A stretch of 64,000 nt of DNA, taken from the NCBI RefSeq assembly GCF_001591405.1, contig NZ_BCUV01000005.1, forward strand, positions 1 through 64,000, written 5' to 3'. This DNA comes from Janibacter terrae NBRC 107853. Lineage in GTDB: Bacteria; Actinomycetota; Actinomycetes; Actinomycetales; Dermatophilaceae. The position numbers were made by a program, and so were the translations under genes. Under the pieces are notes generated by a model, which did no database searches, was not told the DNA's origin, and saw only the letters and a list, made by a program, of their open reading frames with translations. This document shows, in pieces, positions 40,570 to 49,614 of this stretch (positions are counted from its first letter, which is position 1; each line of letters starts with the position of its first letter).

Positions 40570-40572
40570 GCT
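40567..40572 (+). promoter_or_regulatory. -10 hexamer TAGGCT upstream of pup-prcB-prcA, made from the dop stop codon
   Basis: TAGGCT starts with the dop stop codon. It would give a 5' leader of about 25 nt that includes the pup Shine-Dalgarno AAGGAG. Confidence 0.45.
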
Positions 40573-40603
40573 CGGGACACGACCCGTCAGCGAAGGAGCA
40601 ACG

Positions 40604-40801
40604 ATGGCCCAGGAGCAGATCCGACCCCAGTCCACCGGTGGCGGCGATGGCGCCGAGCCCGAGGACGGCTTCGGCCAGGTGGGCGCGACCAACGCCGCGC
40701 GTGACGAGGACATCGACTCGGTGCTCGACGAGATCGACGGGGTGCTCGAGACCAACGCCGAGGAGTTCGTCAAGGGCTTCGTGCAGAAGGGCGGCCAGTG
40801 A
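40604..40801 (+). CDS. pup: Prokaryotic ubiquitin-like protein Pup
   Basis: This 65-residue intrinsically disordered modifier is attached to lysines of target proteins. The C-terminal half, [20 protein letters not shown] to KGG, is the Mpa-binding helix region. The protein ends GGQ, so it must be deamidated by Dop before PafA can ligate it. A strong AAGGAG ribosome site lies eight bases before the ATG. The stop overlaps the prcB GTG (GTGA). Confidence 0.97.
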   Translation: MAQEQIRPQSTGGGDGAEPEDGFGQVGATNAARDEDIDSVLDEIDGVLETNAEEFVKGFVQKGGQ

Positions 40802-41610
40802 GCCGCGAGTCGTCCGACGGGCGGCTGCCCGCGGCCTTCCTGGCCGCGGGCGGCTCGTCCTTCACCGACTTCGTGGCGCAGCACGACCCGCACCTGCTGC
40901 CCGGTCGTCGGCCGCTCCACCCCGGCGCCGTCGAGGCGCCCCACGCCACGACGATCGTGACGCTCACCTGGTCGGGCGGGCTCGTCATGGCGGGGGACCG
41001 GCGGGCGACCCTCGGCAGCCTCATCGCCAACCGTGACATGCACAAGGTCTTCGCCGCCGACGAGTACTCGCTCGTCGGCATCGCCGGCACGGCGGGCGTG
41101 GCCATCGAGATGGTCCGTCTCTTCCAGGTCGAGCTCGAGCACTACGAAAAGGTCGAGGGCGTCGTCATGTCGCTCGAGGGCAAGGCCAACCGGCTCGCCG
41201 CCATGCTGCGCGGCAACCTCGGGCTGGCCATGCAGGGCCTGGCCGTCGTGCCCTCCTTCGGTGGCTACGACCTCGCGGTCGGCCGCGGCCGGATCTTCTC
41301 CTTCGACGTGACCGGCGGGTGCTACGAGGAGCAGGAGCACCACAGCGTGGGCTCCGGCTCGCTCTTCGCGCGCGGCGCGCTCAAGAAGCTCTGGAGCCCG
41401 GGTCTCGACCGGTCGGCGGCCGTGCGCGTCGCGGTCGAGGCCCTGTACGACGCCGCCGACGACGACTCGGCGACCGGCGGGCCCGACGTGCATCGGCGCA
41501 TCTGGCCGATGGTCGGCGTCGTCGACGACAACGGCGTCCGCTTCGTCGAGGACGCCGAGTGCGCCGGCGTCGTCGCGGCGATCCTCACGGATCGTGGAGG
41601 TGCTCGATGA
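40798..41610 (+). CDS. prcB: Proteasome 20S core beta subunit PrcB
   Basis: This 270-residue N-terminal nucleophile hydrolase has a propeptide of about 50 residues ending HA before TTIVTLTW, giving mature Thr51 as the catalytic residue. Catalytic-site Asp in [10 protein letters not shown] and Lys in ...[10 protein letters not shown] follow the family pattern. It assembles with PrcA as the 20S core. The GTG start at 40798 is translationally coupled to pup, and the stop overlaps the prcA ATG. Confidence 0.97.
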   Translation: MSRESSDGRLPAAFLAAGGSSFTDFVAQHDPHLLPGRRPLHPGAVEAPHATTIVTLTWSGGLVMAGDRRATLGSLIANRDMHKVFAADEYSLVGIAGTAGVAIEMVRLFQVELEHYEKVEGVVMSLEGKANRLAAMLRGNLGLAMQGLAVVPSFGGYDLAVGRGRIFSFDVTGGCYEEQEHHSVGSGSLFARGALKKLWSPGLDRSAAVRVAVEALYDAADDDSATGGPDVHRRIWPMVGVVDDNGVRFVEDAECAGVVAAILTDRGGAR

Positions 41611-42293
41611 CCCAACCACCCTTCTACGTCTCGCCCGAGCAGGTCATGGCCGACCGGGCCGACTTCGCCCGCGCGGGCATCGCCCGGGGGCGCTCGGTGG
41701 TCGTCCTCGCCTACGACGAGGGGATCCTCTTCGTCGCCGACAACCCGAGCAACCGCTCGCTGCACAAGGTGGGTGAGGTCTACGACCGCATCGGCTTCGC
41801 CGCGGTCGGCAAGTACAACGAGTTCGAGAACCTCCGGGTGGCCGGCATCCGCTACGCCGACCTGCGCGGCTACTCCTACGACCGCTCCGACGTGACCGCC
41901 CGGGCGCTGGCCAACGCCTATGCCCAGACGCTCGGCACGGTCTTCACCCAGGACCAGAAGCCCTACGAGGTCGAGATCGTCGTCGCCGAGGTCGGGCACG
42001 ACGCGGCGGAGGACCGCATCTACCGGCTCACCTACGACGGGTCCGTCACCGACGAGCGCGGTCACGTCGTGATCGGCGGCGCGAGCGAGCGGCTCAACGC
42101 GCGGCTCGACGAGGGATGGCGGCCGGGGATGGCGCTCGCGGAGGCCTTCCGGCTGGCGGTCGACGTCCTGGCCGATGCCGACGAAGGGGAGGACACCCCC
42201 TTCGACGTCCACGCGGACGCGCTCGAGATCGCCGTGCTCGAGCGTTCCCGCCCGCGCCGGTGCTTCCGGCGGATCACCGCACCCGACGGATAG
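41607..42293 (+). CDS. prcA: Proteasome 20S core alpha subunit PrcA
   Basis: This 228-residue non-catalytic alpha subunit starts [20 protein letters not shown], where the gating N-terminal segment and H0 helix lie. [27 protein letters not shown] and the alpha/beta sandwich follow. The C-terminal tail is basic. It is coupled to prcB by an ATGA overlap. Its TAG stop begins the TAGCCT hexamer of pafA, so pafA may be transcribed separately. Confidence 0.96.
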   Translation: MTQPPFYVSPEQVMADRADFARAGIARGRSVVVLAYDEGILFVADNPSNRSLHKVGEVYDRIGFAAVGKYNEFENLRVAGIRYADLRGYSYDRSDVTARALANAYAQTLGTVFTQDQKPYEVEIVVAEVGHDAAEDRIYRLTYDGSVTDERGHVVIGGASERLNARLDEGWRPGMALAEAFRLAVDVLADADEGEDTPFDVHADALEIAVLERSRPRRCFRRITAPDG

Positions 42294-42296
42294 CCT
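42291..42296 (+). promoter_or_regulatory. -10 hexamer TAGCCT for pafA, made from the prcA stop codon
   Basis: TAGCCT ends 6 nt before the GTG at 42303. Its TAG is the stop codon of prcA. Confidence 0.6.
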
Positions 42297-42302
42297 CGGA
42301 CC

Positions 42303-43691
42303 GTGGAGCGACGCATCTTCGGGATCGAGACCGAGTTCGGCATCACCGCCGTGTCCGGTGGCCAGCGACGGCTGACGCCGGACGAGGTGGCGCGCTACCT
42401 CTTCCGCAAGGTCGTGACCTGGGGCCGCTCGAGCAATGTCTTCCTGCCCAACGGTTCTCGTCTCTACCTCGACGTCGGGAGCCACCCGGAGTACGCGACC
42501 GCGGAGTGCGACGACCTGCTGACGCTCATCGCGCACGACCGGGCGGGGGAGCGGATCGTGCAGGACCTCGTCGTCGACGCCCAGGAGCGGCTGCGCGAGG
42601 ACGGGGTGGCCGGCGAGATCTACGTCTTCAAGAACAACGTCGACTCGGCGGGCAACTCCTACGGCTGCCACGAGAACTTCCTCGTGGCGCGGACCTCGAA
42701 CTTCGCCGCGGTGACCGACGGTCTGCTGCCCTTCCTCATCACCCGGCAGCTCATCGCCGGTACCGGCAAGATCATGGCCTCCACGCGCGGCGCGCAGTTC
42801 TCCGTCAGCCAGCGCGCGGACCACATCTGGGAGGGCGTCTCGTCCGCGACGACCCGCTCCCGGCCGATCATCAACACCCGGGACGAGCCGCACGCCGACG
42901 CCGAGTACTACCGGCGGATGCACGTCATCGTCGGTGACTCGACGATGACGGAGACGACGACGCTGCTCAAGGTCGGCGCGGCCCACCTCGTGCTGCGCAT
43001 GCTCGAGGACGGCGTGGCGCTGCCCGACCTGGCCCTCGACAACCCGATCCGCGCGATCCGCGACATCAGCCTGGACATGACCGGGCGCACGCTGGTCAAG
43101 CTCGCCGACGGCCGTCGGATGAGCGGCCTGGAGATCCAGCGCGAGTACCTCGAGCGGGCGGTGGCCCACGCCGACCGCGAGGGGATCGACGATGCGGTGA
43201 GCACGCGCGTGCTCGACCTCTGGGAGCGCACGCTCACCGCGATCGAGACCGACGACCTCGCCTCGGTCGGCACCGAGATCGACTGGATCATCAAGTACCG
43301 CCTGCTCGACGCCTACGCGGCCAGGCACGGGCTGTCGCTGGGGGACCCGCGCCTGGCCCAGCTCGACCTCGCCTACCACGACATCAACCCCGACCGGGGC
43401 GTCCACCACCTGCTGCAGCGCTCCGGCAAGGTGGCGCGGGTCGTCACCGACGAGGACATCGCGGCGGCCGTGGACACCCCACCCCAGACGACGCGCGCGA
43501 AGCTGCGCGGCGACTTCGTGCGCACGGCCCGGGCCCACTCGCGGGACGTGACGGTCGACTGGGTGCACCTGAAGATCAACGACGAGGCGCAGCGCACCGT
43601 GCTGTGCAAGGACCCCTTCCGCGCGGTGGACGAGCGGGTCGACAAGCTCATCGAGGTCCTCTCCTCGCGCCCGACGCCGACCGGACCCTGA
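42303..43691 (+). CDS. pafA: Pup ligase PafA
   Basis: This 462-residue glutamine-synthetase-like ligase couples the deamidated C-terminal Glu of Pup to substrate lysines using ATP. GIETEFG (Glu9, Glu11) builds the metal site, [12 protein letters not shown] contains catalytic Asp57, and [10 protein letters not shown] is shared with Dop. It lacks the Dop loop insertion. It is the single Pup ligase in the window. The GTG start is supported by TAGCCT upstream. Confidence 0.97.
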   Translation: MERRIFGIETEFGITAVSGGQRRLTPDEVARYLFRKVVTWGRSSNVFLPNGSRLYLDVGSHPEYATAECDDLLTLIAHDRAGERIVQDLVVDAQERLREDGVAGEIYVFKNNVDSAGNSYGCHENFLVARTSNFAAVTDGLLPFLITRQLIAGTGKIMASTRGAQFSVSQRADHIWEGVSSATTRSRPIINTRDEPHADAEYYRRMHVIVGDSTMTETTTLLKVGAAHLVLRMLEDGVALPDLALDNPIRAIRDISLDMTGRTLVKLADGRRMSGLEIQREYLERAVAHADREGIDDAVSTRVLDLWERTLTAIETDDLASVGTEIDWIIKYRLLDAYAARHGLSLGDPRLAQLDLAYHDINPDRGVHHLLQRSGKVARVVTDEDIAAAVDTPPQTTRAKLRGDFVRTARAHSRDVTVDWVHLKINDEAQRTVLCKDPFRAVDERVDKLIEVLSSRPTPTGP

Positions 43692-43735
43692 GCCACCCCC
43701 GCCGGTCGAGTCAGGCATCGTCCAGACTCGGTGGT

Positions 43736-43741
43736 TAGGCT
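43736..43741 (+). promoter_or_regulatory. -10 hexamer TAGGCT for the FKBP lipoprotein gene
   Basis: TAGGCT lies 37 nt before the GTG at 43779, which has its own GAGG ribosome site. This transcript would have a leader of about 30 nt. Confidence 0.4.
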
Positions 43742-43778
43742 GCCCGGGAACGTTTTCCCCGAGCATCGAGGTTGATCC

Positions 43779-44798
43779 GTGCCGAAGGCCGCCCGCCTGA
43801 CCACTGCCATCGCGACGTCCACCGCGGCCCTGCTGGCCCTGAGCGCCTGTGGTGGGGACTCCGGCGGGGACGCGACGAGCGACTCCTCGACGTCCGCGTC
43901 GGCCTCGGAGACCGCCGCCGCGCCCAGCCCCGAGGACCTCAAGAAGGTCGACGACATCGCGGTCACCGCGGCGAAGGGCAAGAAGGGCCCGTCGATCGAG
44001 CTCGAGAAGAAGCCGCTGTCGGTCAGCGAGACGACGTCGAAGGTCATCAAGGAGGGCTCCGGCGACACGCTCGCCGACGACGCCTTCGTCGAGGTGGACC
44101 TCGCGATGTTCTCCGGCAAGACCGGCAAGATGATCGAGGGCTCGGAGACCTACACGAGCGACCCGATCGTGCTCGACCTCGGCAACAAGGGCGCCCTGCC
44201 GGGTCTCGTGAAGTCGATCAAGGGCCAGAAGATCGGTACCCACGGCGTCTCCGTCATGCCGCCCAAGGACCTCTTCGGCGACGAGGGGATGCCGCAGTAC
44301 GGCGTCGACGGCAAGGACAACCTCGTCCTCGTCTACGACGTGCGCGACGAGATGCCGACGAAGGCGGAGGGCAAGGAGGTCGAGCCGCAGGCCGGCCTGC
44401 CCACCGTGAAGTGGAAGGCCGACGCCCCGGCCGACATCAGCATCCCGAAGGACGCGAAGAAGCCGACCAAGCTCGTCACCGAGAAGCTCGTCGAGGGCAC
44501 GGGCGAGACGGTGAAGAAGGGCGACACCGTCTACGTCAGCTACACCGGCGTCACCTGGGATGACGGCAAGGTCTTCGACAGCTCGATGAAGGACGGCCGC
44601 GGGCCCTTCTCCTTCCCGGTCGGCCAGCAGGCCGTCATCCCCGGCTGGGACAAGGCCGTCGAGGGCGCCAAGGTCGGAGACCGCCTCCTCGTCGTCGTCC
44701 CGCCGAAGGAGGGCTACGGCAAGCAGGGCACGCCCGACGGCTCCATCAAGCCCGACGCCACCCTGGTCTTCACCGTCGACATCCTCGGCGCCCCCTGA
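43779..44798 (+). CDS. FKBP-type peptidyl-prolyl isomerase lipoprotein
   Basis: A 339-residue exported lipoprotein. It has a signal peptide with lipobox LSAC ending at Cys24, a Ser/Thr-rich linker (about 25-50) and an N-terminal degenerate FKBP-like domain (about 60-195). A C-terminal canonical FKBP domain (about 240-339) carries GDTVYVSYTGVTWDDGKVFD, VIPGWDKAVEGAKVGD and GYGKQG. It should catalyse prolyl isomerisation of exported proteins outside the membrane. It is encoded next to a second FKBP, with a 40-bp gap. The start is GTG. Confidence 0.9.
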   Translation: MPKAARLTTAIATSTAALLALSACGGDSGGDATSDSSTSASASETAAAPSPEDLKKVDDIAVTAAKGKKGPSIELEKKPLSVSETTSKVIKEGSGDTLADDAFVEVDLAMFSGKTGKMIEGSETYTSDPIVLDLGNKGALPGLVKSIKGQKIGTHGVSVMPPKDLFGDEGMPQYGVDGKDNLVLVYDVRDEMPTKAEGKEVEPQAGLPTVKWKADAPADISIPKDAKKPTKLVTEKLVEGTGETVKKGDTVYVSYTGVTWDDGKVFDSSMKDGRGPFSFPVGQQAVIPGWDKAVEGAKVGDRLLVVVPPKEGYGKQGTPDGSIKPDATLVFTVDILGAP

Positions 44799-44838
44799 TC
44801 CACCGACCCGTACGCCACCCCCACCCAAGGAGACGCAC

Positions 44839-45225
44839 ATGCCGTTCGACCCCAGCACCACCAAGCCCGAGATCGACTTCCCGGAGGGCGCCGCGCCCAC
44901 CGAGCTGGTCGTCGAGGACATCACCGTCGGTGACGGCGCCGAGGTGACCGCCGGGTCGCCCATCCAGGCCCACTACGTCGGTGTCGCCCACTCCACCGGC
45001 GAGGAGTTCGACGCCTCGTGGAACCGTGGCGCCCCGCTCGCGTTCACCGCGGGCATCGGCCAGGTCATCCAGGGCTGGGACCAGGGCCTGCTCGGCATGA
45101 AGGAGGGTGGTCGTCGCAAGATCACCATCCCGCCGCACCTCGGCTACGGCGACCGTGGCGCCGGCGCGGCCATCAAGGGCGGCGAGACCCTGATCTTCGT
45201 CGTCGACCTCGTCCAGGTCGGCTGA
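44839..45225 (+). CDS. FKBP-type peptidyl-prolyl isomerase, short form
   Basis: This 128-residue single-domain FKBP has all expected pocket elements: HYVGVAHSTGEEFDASWNRG, VIQGWDQGLLGMKEGGRRK and LGYGDRGAG. There is no signal peptide, so it is cytoplasmic. A strong AAGGAG ribosome site precedes the ATG. It is followed by a 42-bp hairpin containing the CCCTAGGG palindrome. Confidence 0.93.
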   Translation: MPFDPSTTKPEIDFPEGAAPTELVVEDITVGDGAEVTAGSPIQAHYVGVAHSTGEEFDASWNRGAPLAFTAGIGQVIQGWDQGLLGMKEGGRRKITIPPHLGYGDRGAGAAIKGGETLIFVVDLVQVG

Positions 45226-45244
45226 CCTCCCCTTCGCCCGTACG

Positions 45245-45286
45245 CACCTGAAGCCGCATTGCCCTAGGGGAATGCGGCTTCAGGTG
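45245..45286. terminator. Hairpin containing palindrome copy 2, after the short FKBP gene
   Basis: Arms CACCTGAAGCCGCATT and AATGCGGCTTCAGGTG flank the core GCCCTAGGGG, so the 20-bp palindrome (45256-45275) is extended to a 42-bp hairpin with one mismatched pair. It lies between two convergent genes and probably terminates both transcripts. Confidence 0.75.
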
Positions 45287-45287
45287 T

Positions 45288-45307
45288 GCATTGCCCTAGG
45301 GCAATGC
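45288..45307. repeat. CCCTAGGG palindrome, copy 3, carrying the DUF3866 stop codon
   Basis: GCATTGCCCTAGGGCAATGC is a perfect 20-bp palindrome, 12 bp after copy 2. On the minus strand its centre supplies the TAG stop of the DUF3866 gene (45296-45298), and the gene ends ALP-stop, just as the RecB-like gene does at copy 1. Confidence 0.85.
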
Positions 45308-46399
45308 AGCGAGGTGGGCCGCATGGCGGCCGGCCAGAGCTGCGGTGAGGAAGGGCGTCACGTCCTCCGCCGCGGCCCTGCCCATGCTCACCAGCGGCAC
45401 GGGGGAGACCACGAGGTCCTCGGCGACACCGGTGGTCGGGAGCGTGATGACACGCGGGGAGCCCGCGGCCGTCGCGACGGCGGCGTCGACCTGCTCGCGC
45501 ACCTGCGGCCAGGGCGTCTCGGTGGACTCGGGCAGGACGACGTCGGCCGCCCCGAGGAGCGCGCGCGAGAGGACCGTCGCCGTGTGGTGCGACAGCCCCC
45601 GGTGCCGCGCCCGTGGGTCGCTGCCGGAGACGCGCGGTACCGCGATGCCGTGCCCGCGCAGGACGTGGACGGCGTTGAGCACGTCACCGGAGGACAGCCC
45701 GGACCAGCCCCACGTCGTCGACGACCCGGCATTGCCCGGACCCTGCGCCACGACGGCCACGTCGCAGCCGAGCACGTGGCGGGCGGCGAGCAGCGCGGAG
45801 TGCACGGTGATCGCCTCGTGCTCGGCGCCGAAGGCCTGACCCGCCGAGATCGTCGTGGCGAGCCAGCCGGCGTCGACGAGCCGGGCGACGCTGTCGGACA
45901 GGGCGAAGGGGAGGGCCGCCGAGTCGGTCATGACGTATGCGACGCGCGCCCCCGGCGCCGCGGCCCGGATCCCGGCGAGCACCGCGGGGAGGGCGGAGTG
46001 CAGCTCGGCGACGACCACCGGCATCCCCTGCAGGTCGCCGTCGGCGATCGCCGGGTGGTCGCGCATCGCCTCGTGGTGCGGCGACTCCTGCTCCTCGAGC
46101 GCGAGGACCATGTCCTGCAGCGGCGTGTAGCGGGCCTTGACGATGTGCCCGGGCGCGTCGTCGGGATCGGCGGGCGGGCGGGTGGCGTCGGCGACGACGA
46201 GGGCGAGACCGCCGGTGCCGAGGCCGCGGCGCAGGGCCGACACGTTGAGCAGGACCGTGTCGCCGACCTCGGGGGTCCCGACGAGCCCGGTGAGGGCGAG
46301 CGCGGGGGTGTCGCTCCCGTCGACCTCCACGCGCAGGCCGGCCGCCCCGGGGCGGGAGCCGGTGACCTCGCGGACGGTGCCGCTGCGCCAGTGGATCAT
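45296..46399 (-). CDS. DUF3866 family protein
   Basis: A 367-residue protein of the actinobacterial DUF3866 family starts MIHWRSGTVREVTG. A small beta-barrel-like N-terminal domain is followed by an alpha/beta domain with SALPAVLAGI, YVMTDSAALPFALSD and VAQGPGNAGSSTTWGWSG. No catalytic motif is recognised. The gene lies between the FKBP and pafBC genes, a conserved neighbourhood. The ATG at 46399 has TAACCT 7 nt upstream. The stop codon is inside palindrome copy 3. Confidence 0.85.
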   Translation of the reverse strand: MIHWRSGTVREVTGSRPGAAGLRVEVDGSDTPALALTGLVGTPEVGDTVLLNVSALRRGLGTGGLALVVADATRPPADPDDAPGHIVKARYTPLQDMVLALEEQESPHHEAMRDHPAIADGDLQGMPVVVAELHSALPAVLAGIRAAAPGARVAYVMTDSAALPFALSDSVARLVDAGWLATTISAGQAFGAEHEAITVHSALLAARHVLGCDVAVVAQGPGNAGSSTTWGWSGLSSGDVLNAVHVLRGHGIAVPRVSGSDPRARHRGLSHHTATVLSRALLGAADVVLPESTETPWPQVREQVDAAVATAAGSPRVITLPTTGVAEDLVVSPVPLVSMGRAAAEDVTPFLTAALAGRHAAHLAALP

Positions 46400-46406
46400 G
46401 TGCGGC

Positions 46407-46412
46407 AGGTTA
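46407..46412 (-). promoter_or_regulatory. -10 hexamer TAACCT for the DUF3866 gene
   Basis: On the minus strand TAACCT lies 7 nt before the ATG at 46399. Confidence 0.5.
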
Positions 46413-46437
46413 GCCTCAGCGTGACGAAGGGAGCGAT

Positions 46438-47427
46438 GTGGCAGCACCCAACACCCCCGCCGCGAAGACCGAGCGGTTGCTCAACTTGACGATGAGCCTG
46501 CTCTCCGCGCGGATCCCCGTGCCCAAGCAGCGGATCCGCACGATGGTCGAGGCCTACCACCTGGTCGAATCGGACGAGGCCTTCGACCGGATGTTCGAGC
46601 GCGACAAGGAGGACCTGCGCGCCATGGGCATCCCCCTCGTCACCGAGGACATCGGGATCTTCGAGGACGAGCAGGGCTACCGCATCGACCAGCGCGAGTA
46701 CGCGCTGCCGCCCGTCGAGCTCGCCGCCGACGAGCGCGCCGTCGTCGGGCTCGCCAGCCGTGCGTGGGCGCACGCCGCGATGGCCGGCACCGCCGCGACC
46801 GCCTGGCGCAAGGTCGCCGCGGACGACGAGGTGGGGGAGGACCCCTTCGCCGGTCTGGAACCACGCCTGGGCGGCGCCGAGCCCGCCTTCGAGCCGCTGA
46901 AGGACGCCGTGCTCGCCTCCGTGCGGGTGCGCTTCGACTATGCCCGACCCGGCGCCGACGGCGCGCAGACCCGCCACGTCGAGCCCTGGTACCTCACGGC
47001 CTGGCACGGTCGCTGGTACCTCGTCGGCCACGACCTGGACCGCGAGGCGCCGCGCGTCTTCCGCCTCTCCCGGATCGCGTCGGCGGTCACGACGACCCGC
47101 GAGGCCGTCACCGGTGAGATCCCCGAGGACGTCGACCCGGTCCGCATGATCGCCGCCGTCGACGGTGACGCGCCGCAGCCGAGCGAGTCCGTGCTCCGCG
47201 TCCGCGTCGATGCCGGCCACGGGCTGCGGCGACGGGCCACGTCGGTCGAGTCGATCGACGAGCAGTGGGACCGCGTGGTCGTCGACCACGGGGGCACCGG
47301 CGCCTTCGCCGGCGAGATCGCCAGCCACGGCGCCGACGTCGTCGTCGAGGGTCCGGCGGAGCTGCGGGAGGCGGTCGTCGCCCGGCTGCGGTCGGTGCTC
47401 GAGACGCACGAAGGGAGTCCCCGATGA
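46438..47427 (+). CDS. pafB: WYL-domain transcriptional regulator PafB
   Basis: This 329-residue regulator has an N-terminal winged helix (about 10-80, with FERDKEDLRAMGIPL) and a WYL domain (about 150-230, with VEPWYLTAWHGRWYLVGHD). A C-terminal WCX domain follows. With PafC it forms the activator of LexA-independent DNA-damage genes in actinobacteria. The GTG start at 46438 has a GAAGGGAG Shine-Dalgarno. It overlaps pafC by ATGA. Its position directly after the proteasome genes is conserved. Confidence 0.94.
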   Translation: MAAPNTPAAKTERLLNLTMSLLSARIPVPKQRIRTMVEAYHLVESDEAFDRMFERDKEDLRAMGIPLVTEDIGIFEDEQGYRIDQREYALPPVELAADERAVVGLASRAWAHAAMAGTAATAWRKVAADDEVGEDPFAGLEPRLGGAEPAFEPLKDAVLASVRVRFDYARPGADGAQTRHVEPWYLTAWHGRWYLVGHDLDREAPRVFRLSRIASAVTTTREAVTGEIPEDVDPVRMIAAVDGDAPQPSESVLRVRVDAGHGLRRRATSVESIDEQWDRVVVDHGGTGAFAGEIASHGADVVVEGPAELREAVVARLRSVLETHEGSPR

Positions 47428-48386
47428 GTCGTCCCACCGTCGAGTCCGCGACGAGTCGGGTGCAGCGCCTGCTGACGATGGTCCCGTGGCTCGTGGGCCG
47501 TCAGGGCATCGAGATCGACGAGGCCGCTGCCGGGCTCGGGATCACCGAGCAGCAGCTCGTCGCCGACCTGGAGCTGCTCTTCGTCTGCGGCTACGGGCAG
47601 ATGCCCGACGAGCTGATCGAGGTCAGCTACGAGGGCGGCCGGGTCTTCGTCACCAACGCGGACGCGATCGCGCGCCCCCTGCGGCTGACCGTCGACGAGG
47701 CCATCGCCCTCACCGTCGGCCTGCGCTCGCTCGCCGCGAGCGGGGCGGGGGAGAGCAGCGCCGTGGAGCGCGCCCTCGCCAAGCTCGAGGGCGCGACCGG
47801 GACGATCCCCGGCGTCGAGCGCGTGGTGGTCGTCGAGGACGACACCGACACCGGGCGGACGACGGCCGCGCTGCGCGACGCCCTGTCCTCCGGGCGCCGG
47901 GTGCACCTGACCTACCACGTGCCGAGCCGCGACGAGCGCACCGAGCGTGATGTCGACCCGATGCGCCTGGCCCACGTCGAGGGCCACTGGTACCTCGAGG
48001 GCTGGTGCCACCGGGCGCAGGACGTGCGCCTCTTCCGCGTGGACCGCATCGAGGCGGTCGACGTGCTCGACGAGGCCGCCGAGCCACCGGACGGCGTGGC
48101 CGCCCGTGACCTCAGCGCGGGTGCGTACCAGCGCAGCGAGGACGACGTCCCGGTGAGGCTGCGGCTGCGCCCGTCCGCCCACTGGATCGCGGAGTACTAC
48201 CCGGTGACATCTCGGCAAACGGCCGGCGAAGACCTGGTCGTCACCCTGCCGACCGGCGACGAGGGATTCCTGCGCCGTCTCGTGCTGCGGCAGGGCGCCG
48301 ACGTCGAGATCCTCGAGCCGGCGGCCCAACGCGCCGATGTCGCGGGTGCCGCGGCGGCTGCGCTCACCGCCTACGGTGCTGCCTGA
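47424..48386 (+). CDS. pafC: WYL-domain transcriptional regulator PafC
   Basis: This 320-residue partner of PafB has an N-terminal winged helix (about 10-75), a WYL domain with MRLAHVEGHWYLEGWCHR (about 173-190) and a C-terminal WCX domain. The two are paralogues that work as one heteromer. It is co-translated with pafB. A 65-bp gap separates it from tatA. Confidence 0.94.
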   Translation: MSRPTVESATSRVQRLLTMVPWLVGRQGIEIDEAAAGLGITEQQLVADLELLFVCGYGQMPDELIEVSYEGGRVFVTNADAIARPLRLTVDEAIALTVGLRSLAASGAGESSAVERALAKLEGATGTIPGVERVVVVEDDTDTGRTTAALRDALSSGRRVHLTYHVPSRDERTERDVDPMRLAHVEGHWYLEGWCHRAQDVRLFRVDRIEAVDVLDEAAEPPDGVAARDLSAGAYQRSEDDVPVRLRLRPSAHWIAEYYPVTSRQTAGEDLVVTLPTGDEGFLRRLVLRQGADVEILEPAAQRADVAGAAAAALTAYGAA

Positions 48387-48451
48387 AGACGACCGGCGCA
48401 CCCAGCACCGGGTCGTACACTGACGACGTACACGCGACGAAAGGCACTGCC

Positions 48452-48721
48452 ATGCCCAGCCTGGGTCCCATGGAAATCATCCTCATCCTGCTCGTCATCC
48501 TCCTGCTCTTCGGGTTCAAGAAGCTGCCGGACGCCGCGCGCAGCGTCGGCAAGTCCGCCCGCGTCTTCAAGGCCGAGGTCAACGAGATGAAGGAAGAGGA
48601 CCGGCAGCGCGAAGAGGCCAAGAAGTCGCGGCCGGCTGACACCACGCCCACCGCCGACGGCAACGCCGTCATCGACGAGGCCAAGCCGCGGACGGACAAC
48701 CAGTCCGGCCCGGTCGCCTGA
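48452..48721 (+). CDS. tatA: Twin-arginine translocase subunit TatA
   Basis: This 89-residue protein has an N-terminal membrane helix (GPMEIILILLVILLLFG) followed by the FGFKKLPD hinge and an amphipathic helix (ARSVGKSARVFKAEV), then a charged tail. It forms the pore of the Tat system with TatC next door. A GAAAGG ribosome site precedes the ATG. The gamma-glutamyltransferase at 12230 is a likely substrate. Confidence 0.95.
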   Translation: MPSLGPMEIILILLVILLLFGFKKLPDAARSVGKSARVFKAEVNEMKEEDRQREEAKKSRPADTTPTADGNAVIDEAKPRTDNQSGPVA

Positions 48722-48747
48722 GTCACACCCCCTTCGCCCCCTCACGC

Positions 48748-49605
48748 ATGGCCCGTCGCCCCCACACGCCCAAGGATCCCGAAGGGCGGATGCCGCTCAA
48801 GGAGCACCTGCTCGAGTTCCGCAACCGGCTGATGATCGCCGCTGCCGCGATCGTCGTCGGCGCGATCGTCGGCTGGATCATCTACAACCCGGTGCACATC
48901 GGGGCGTGGACGTACGGGGGCATCTACAAGCAGCTGACCTACCCCTTCGACGAGTACAAGGCCTCGAACCCCGACAGCGTCGTCACGCTGAACTTCGGCA
49001 ACGCGACCTCGGCCTTCACGACGCAGCTCGGCCTGTCGATCTTCACCGGCGTGCTCATCTCGAGCCCCGTGTGGGTCTGGCAGATCTGGGCCTTCATCCT
49101 GCCCGGCCTGACCCGGCGCGAGCGCCGCATGTCGATCGGCATCTTCGCCACGGCGCTGCCGCTCTTCCTCGCGGGCTGCTTCTTCGCCTACCAGACGCTG
49201 CCCAAGGCGCTGCTCATCCTCTTCGGGTTCACGCCCGACGACAACAAGTCGAGCAACATCCAGCAGGCGAGCGACTACTTCACCTTCATCACCCGCTTCA
49301 TCCTCGCCTTCGGCCTGGCGTGGCTGCTCCCGGTCTTCCTCGTCGGGCTGTGCGCGCTCGGCGTGCTGTCGGGCAGGACCCTGAAGAAGTCGTGGCGGAT
49401 GGCGATCCTGCTGATCTTCATCGCGTCCGCGGTCATCACGCCGACACCCGACCCGTTCACGATGTTCCTGCTCGCCGGCCCGCTCTGCGCGCTGTACTTC
49501 ATCGCCCTCGCGATCTGCCTGGTCATCGACCGTCGCCGGGTCGCGGCGGGCGAGGAGCCCGACTGGTCCGACCTCCCGGACGACCAGGCCTCGCCGCTCA
49601 CCTAG
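48748..49605 (+). CDS. tatC: Twin-arginine translocase subunit TatC
   Basis: This 285-residue receptor subunit has six membrane helices. It starts with PLKEHLLEFRNRL, the signal-recognition glutamate region. PVWVWQIWAFILPGLTRRERR, SDYFTFITRFILAFGLAW and TPTPDPFTMFLLAGPL are family signatures. It binds twin-arginine signal peptides. Its TAG stop starts the TAGTCT hexamer of the next gene. Confidence 0.96.
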   Translation: MARRPHTPKDPEGRMPLKEHLLEFRNRLMIAAAAIVVGAIVGWIIYNPVHIGAWTYGGIYKQLTYPFDEYKASNPDSVVTLNFGNATSAFTTQLGLSIFTGVLISSPVWVWQIWAFILPGLTRRERRMSIGIFATALPLFLAGCFFAYQTLPKALLILFGFTPDDNKSSNIQQASDYFTFITRFILAFGLAWLLPVFLVGLCALGVLSGRTLKKSWRMAILLIFIASAVITPTPDPFTMFLLAGPLCALYFIALAICLVIDRRRVAAGEEPDWSDLPDDQASPLT

Positions 49606-49608
49606 TCT
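49603..49608 (+). promoter_or_regulatory. -10 hexamer TAGTCT for the lipid kinase gene, made from the tatC stop codon
   Basis: TAGTCT ends 6 nt before the ATG at 49615. Its TAG is the stop codon of tatC. Confidence 0.6.
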
Positions 49609-49614
49609 CGACGC

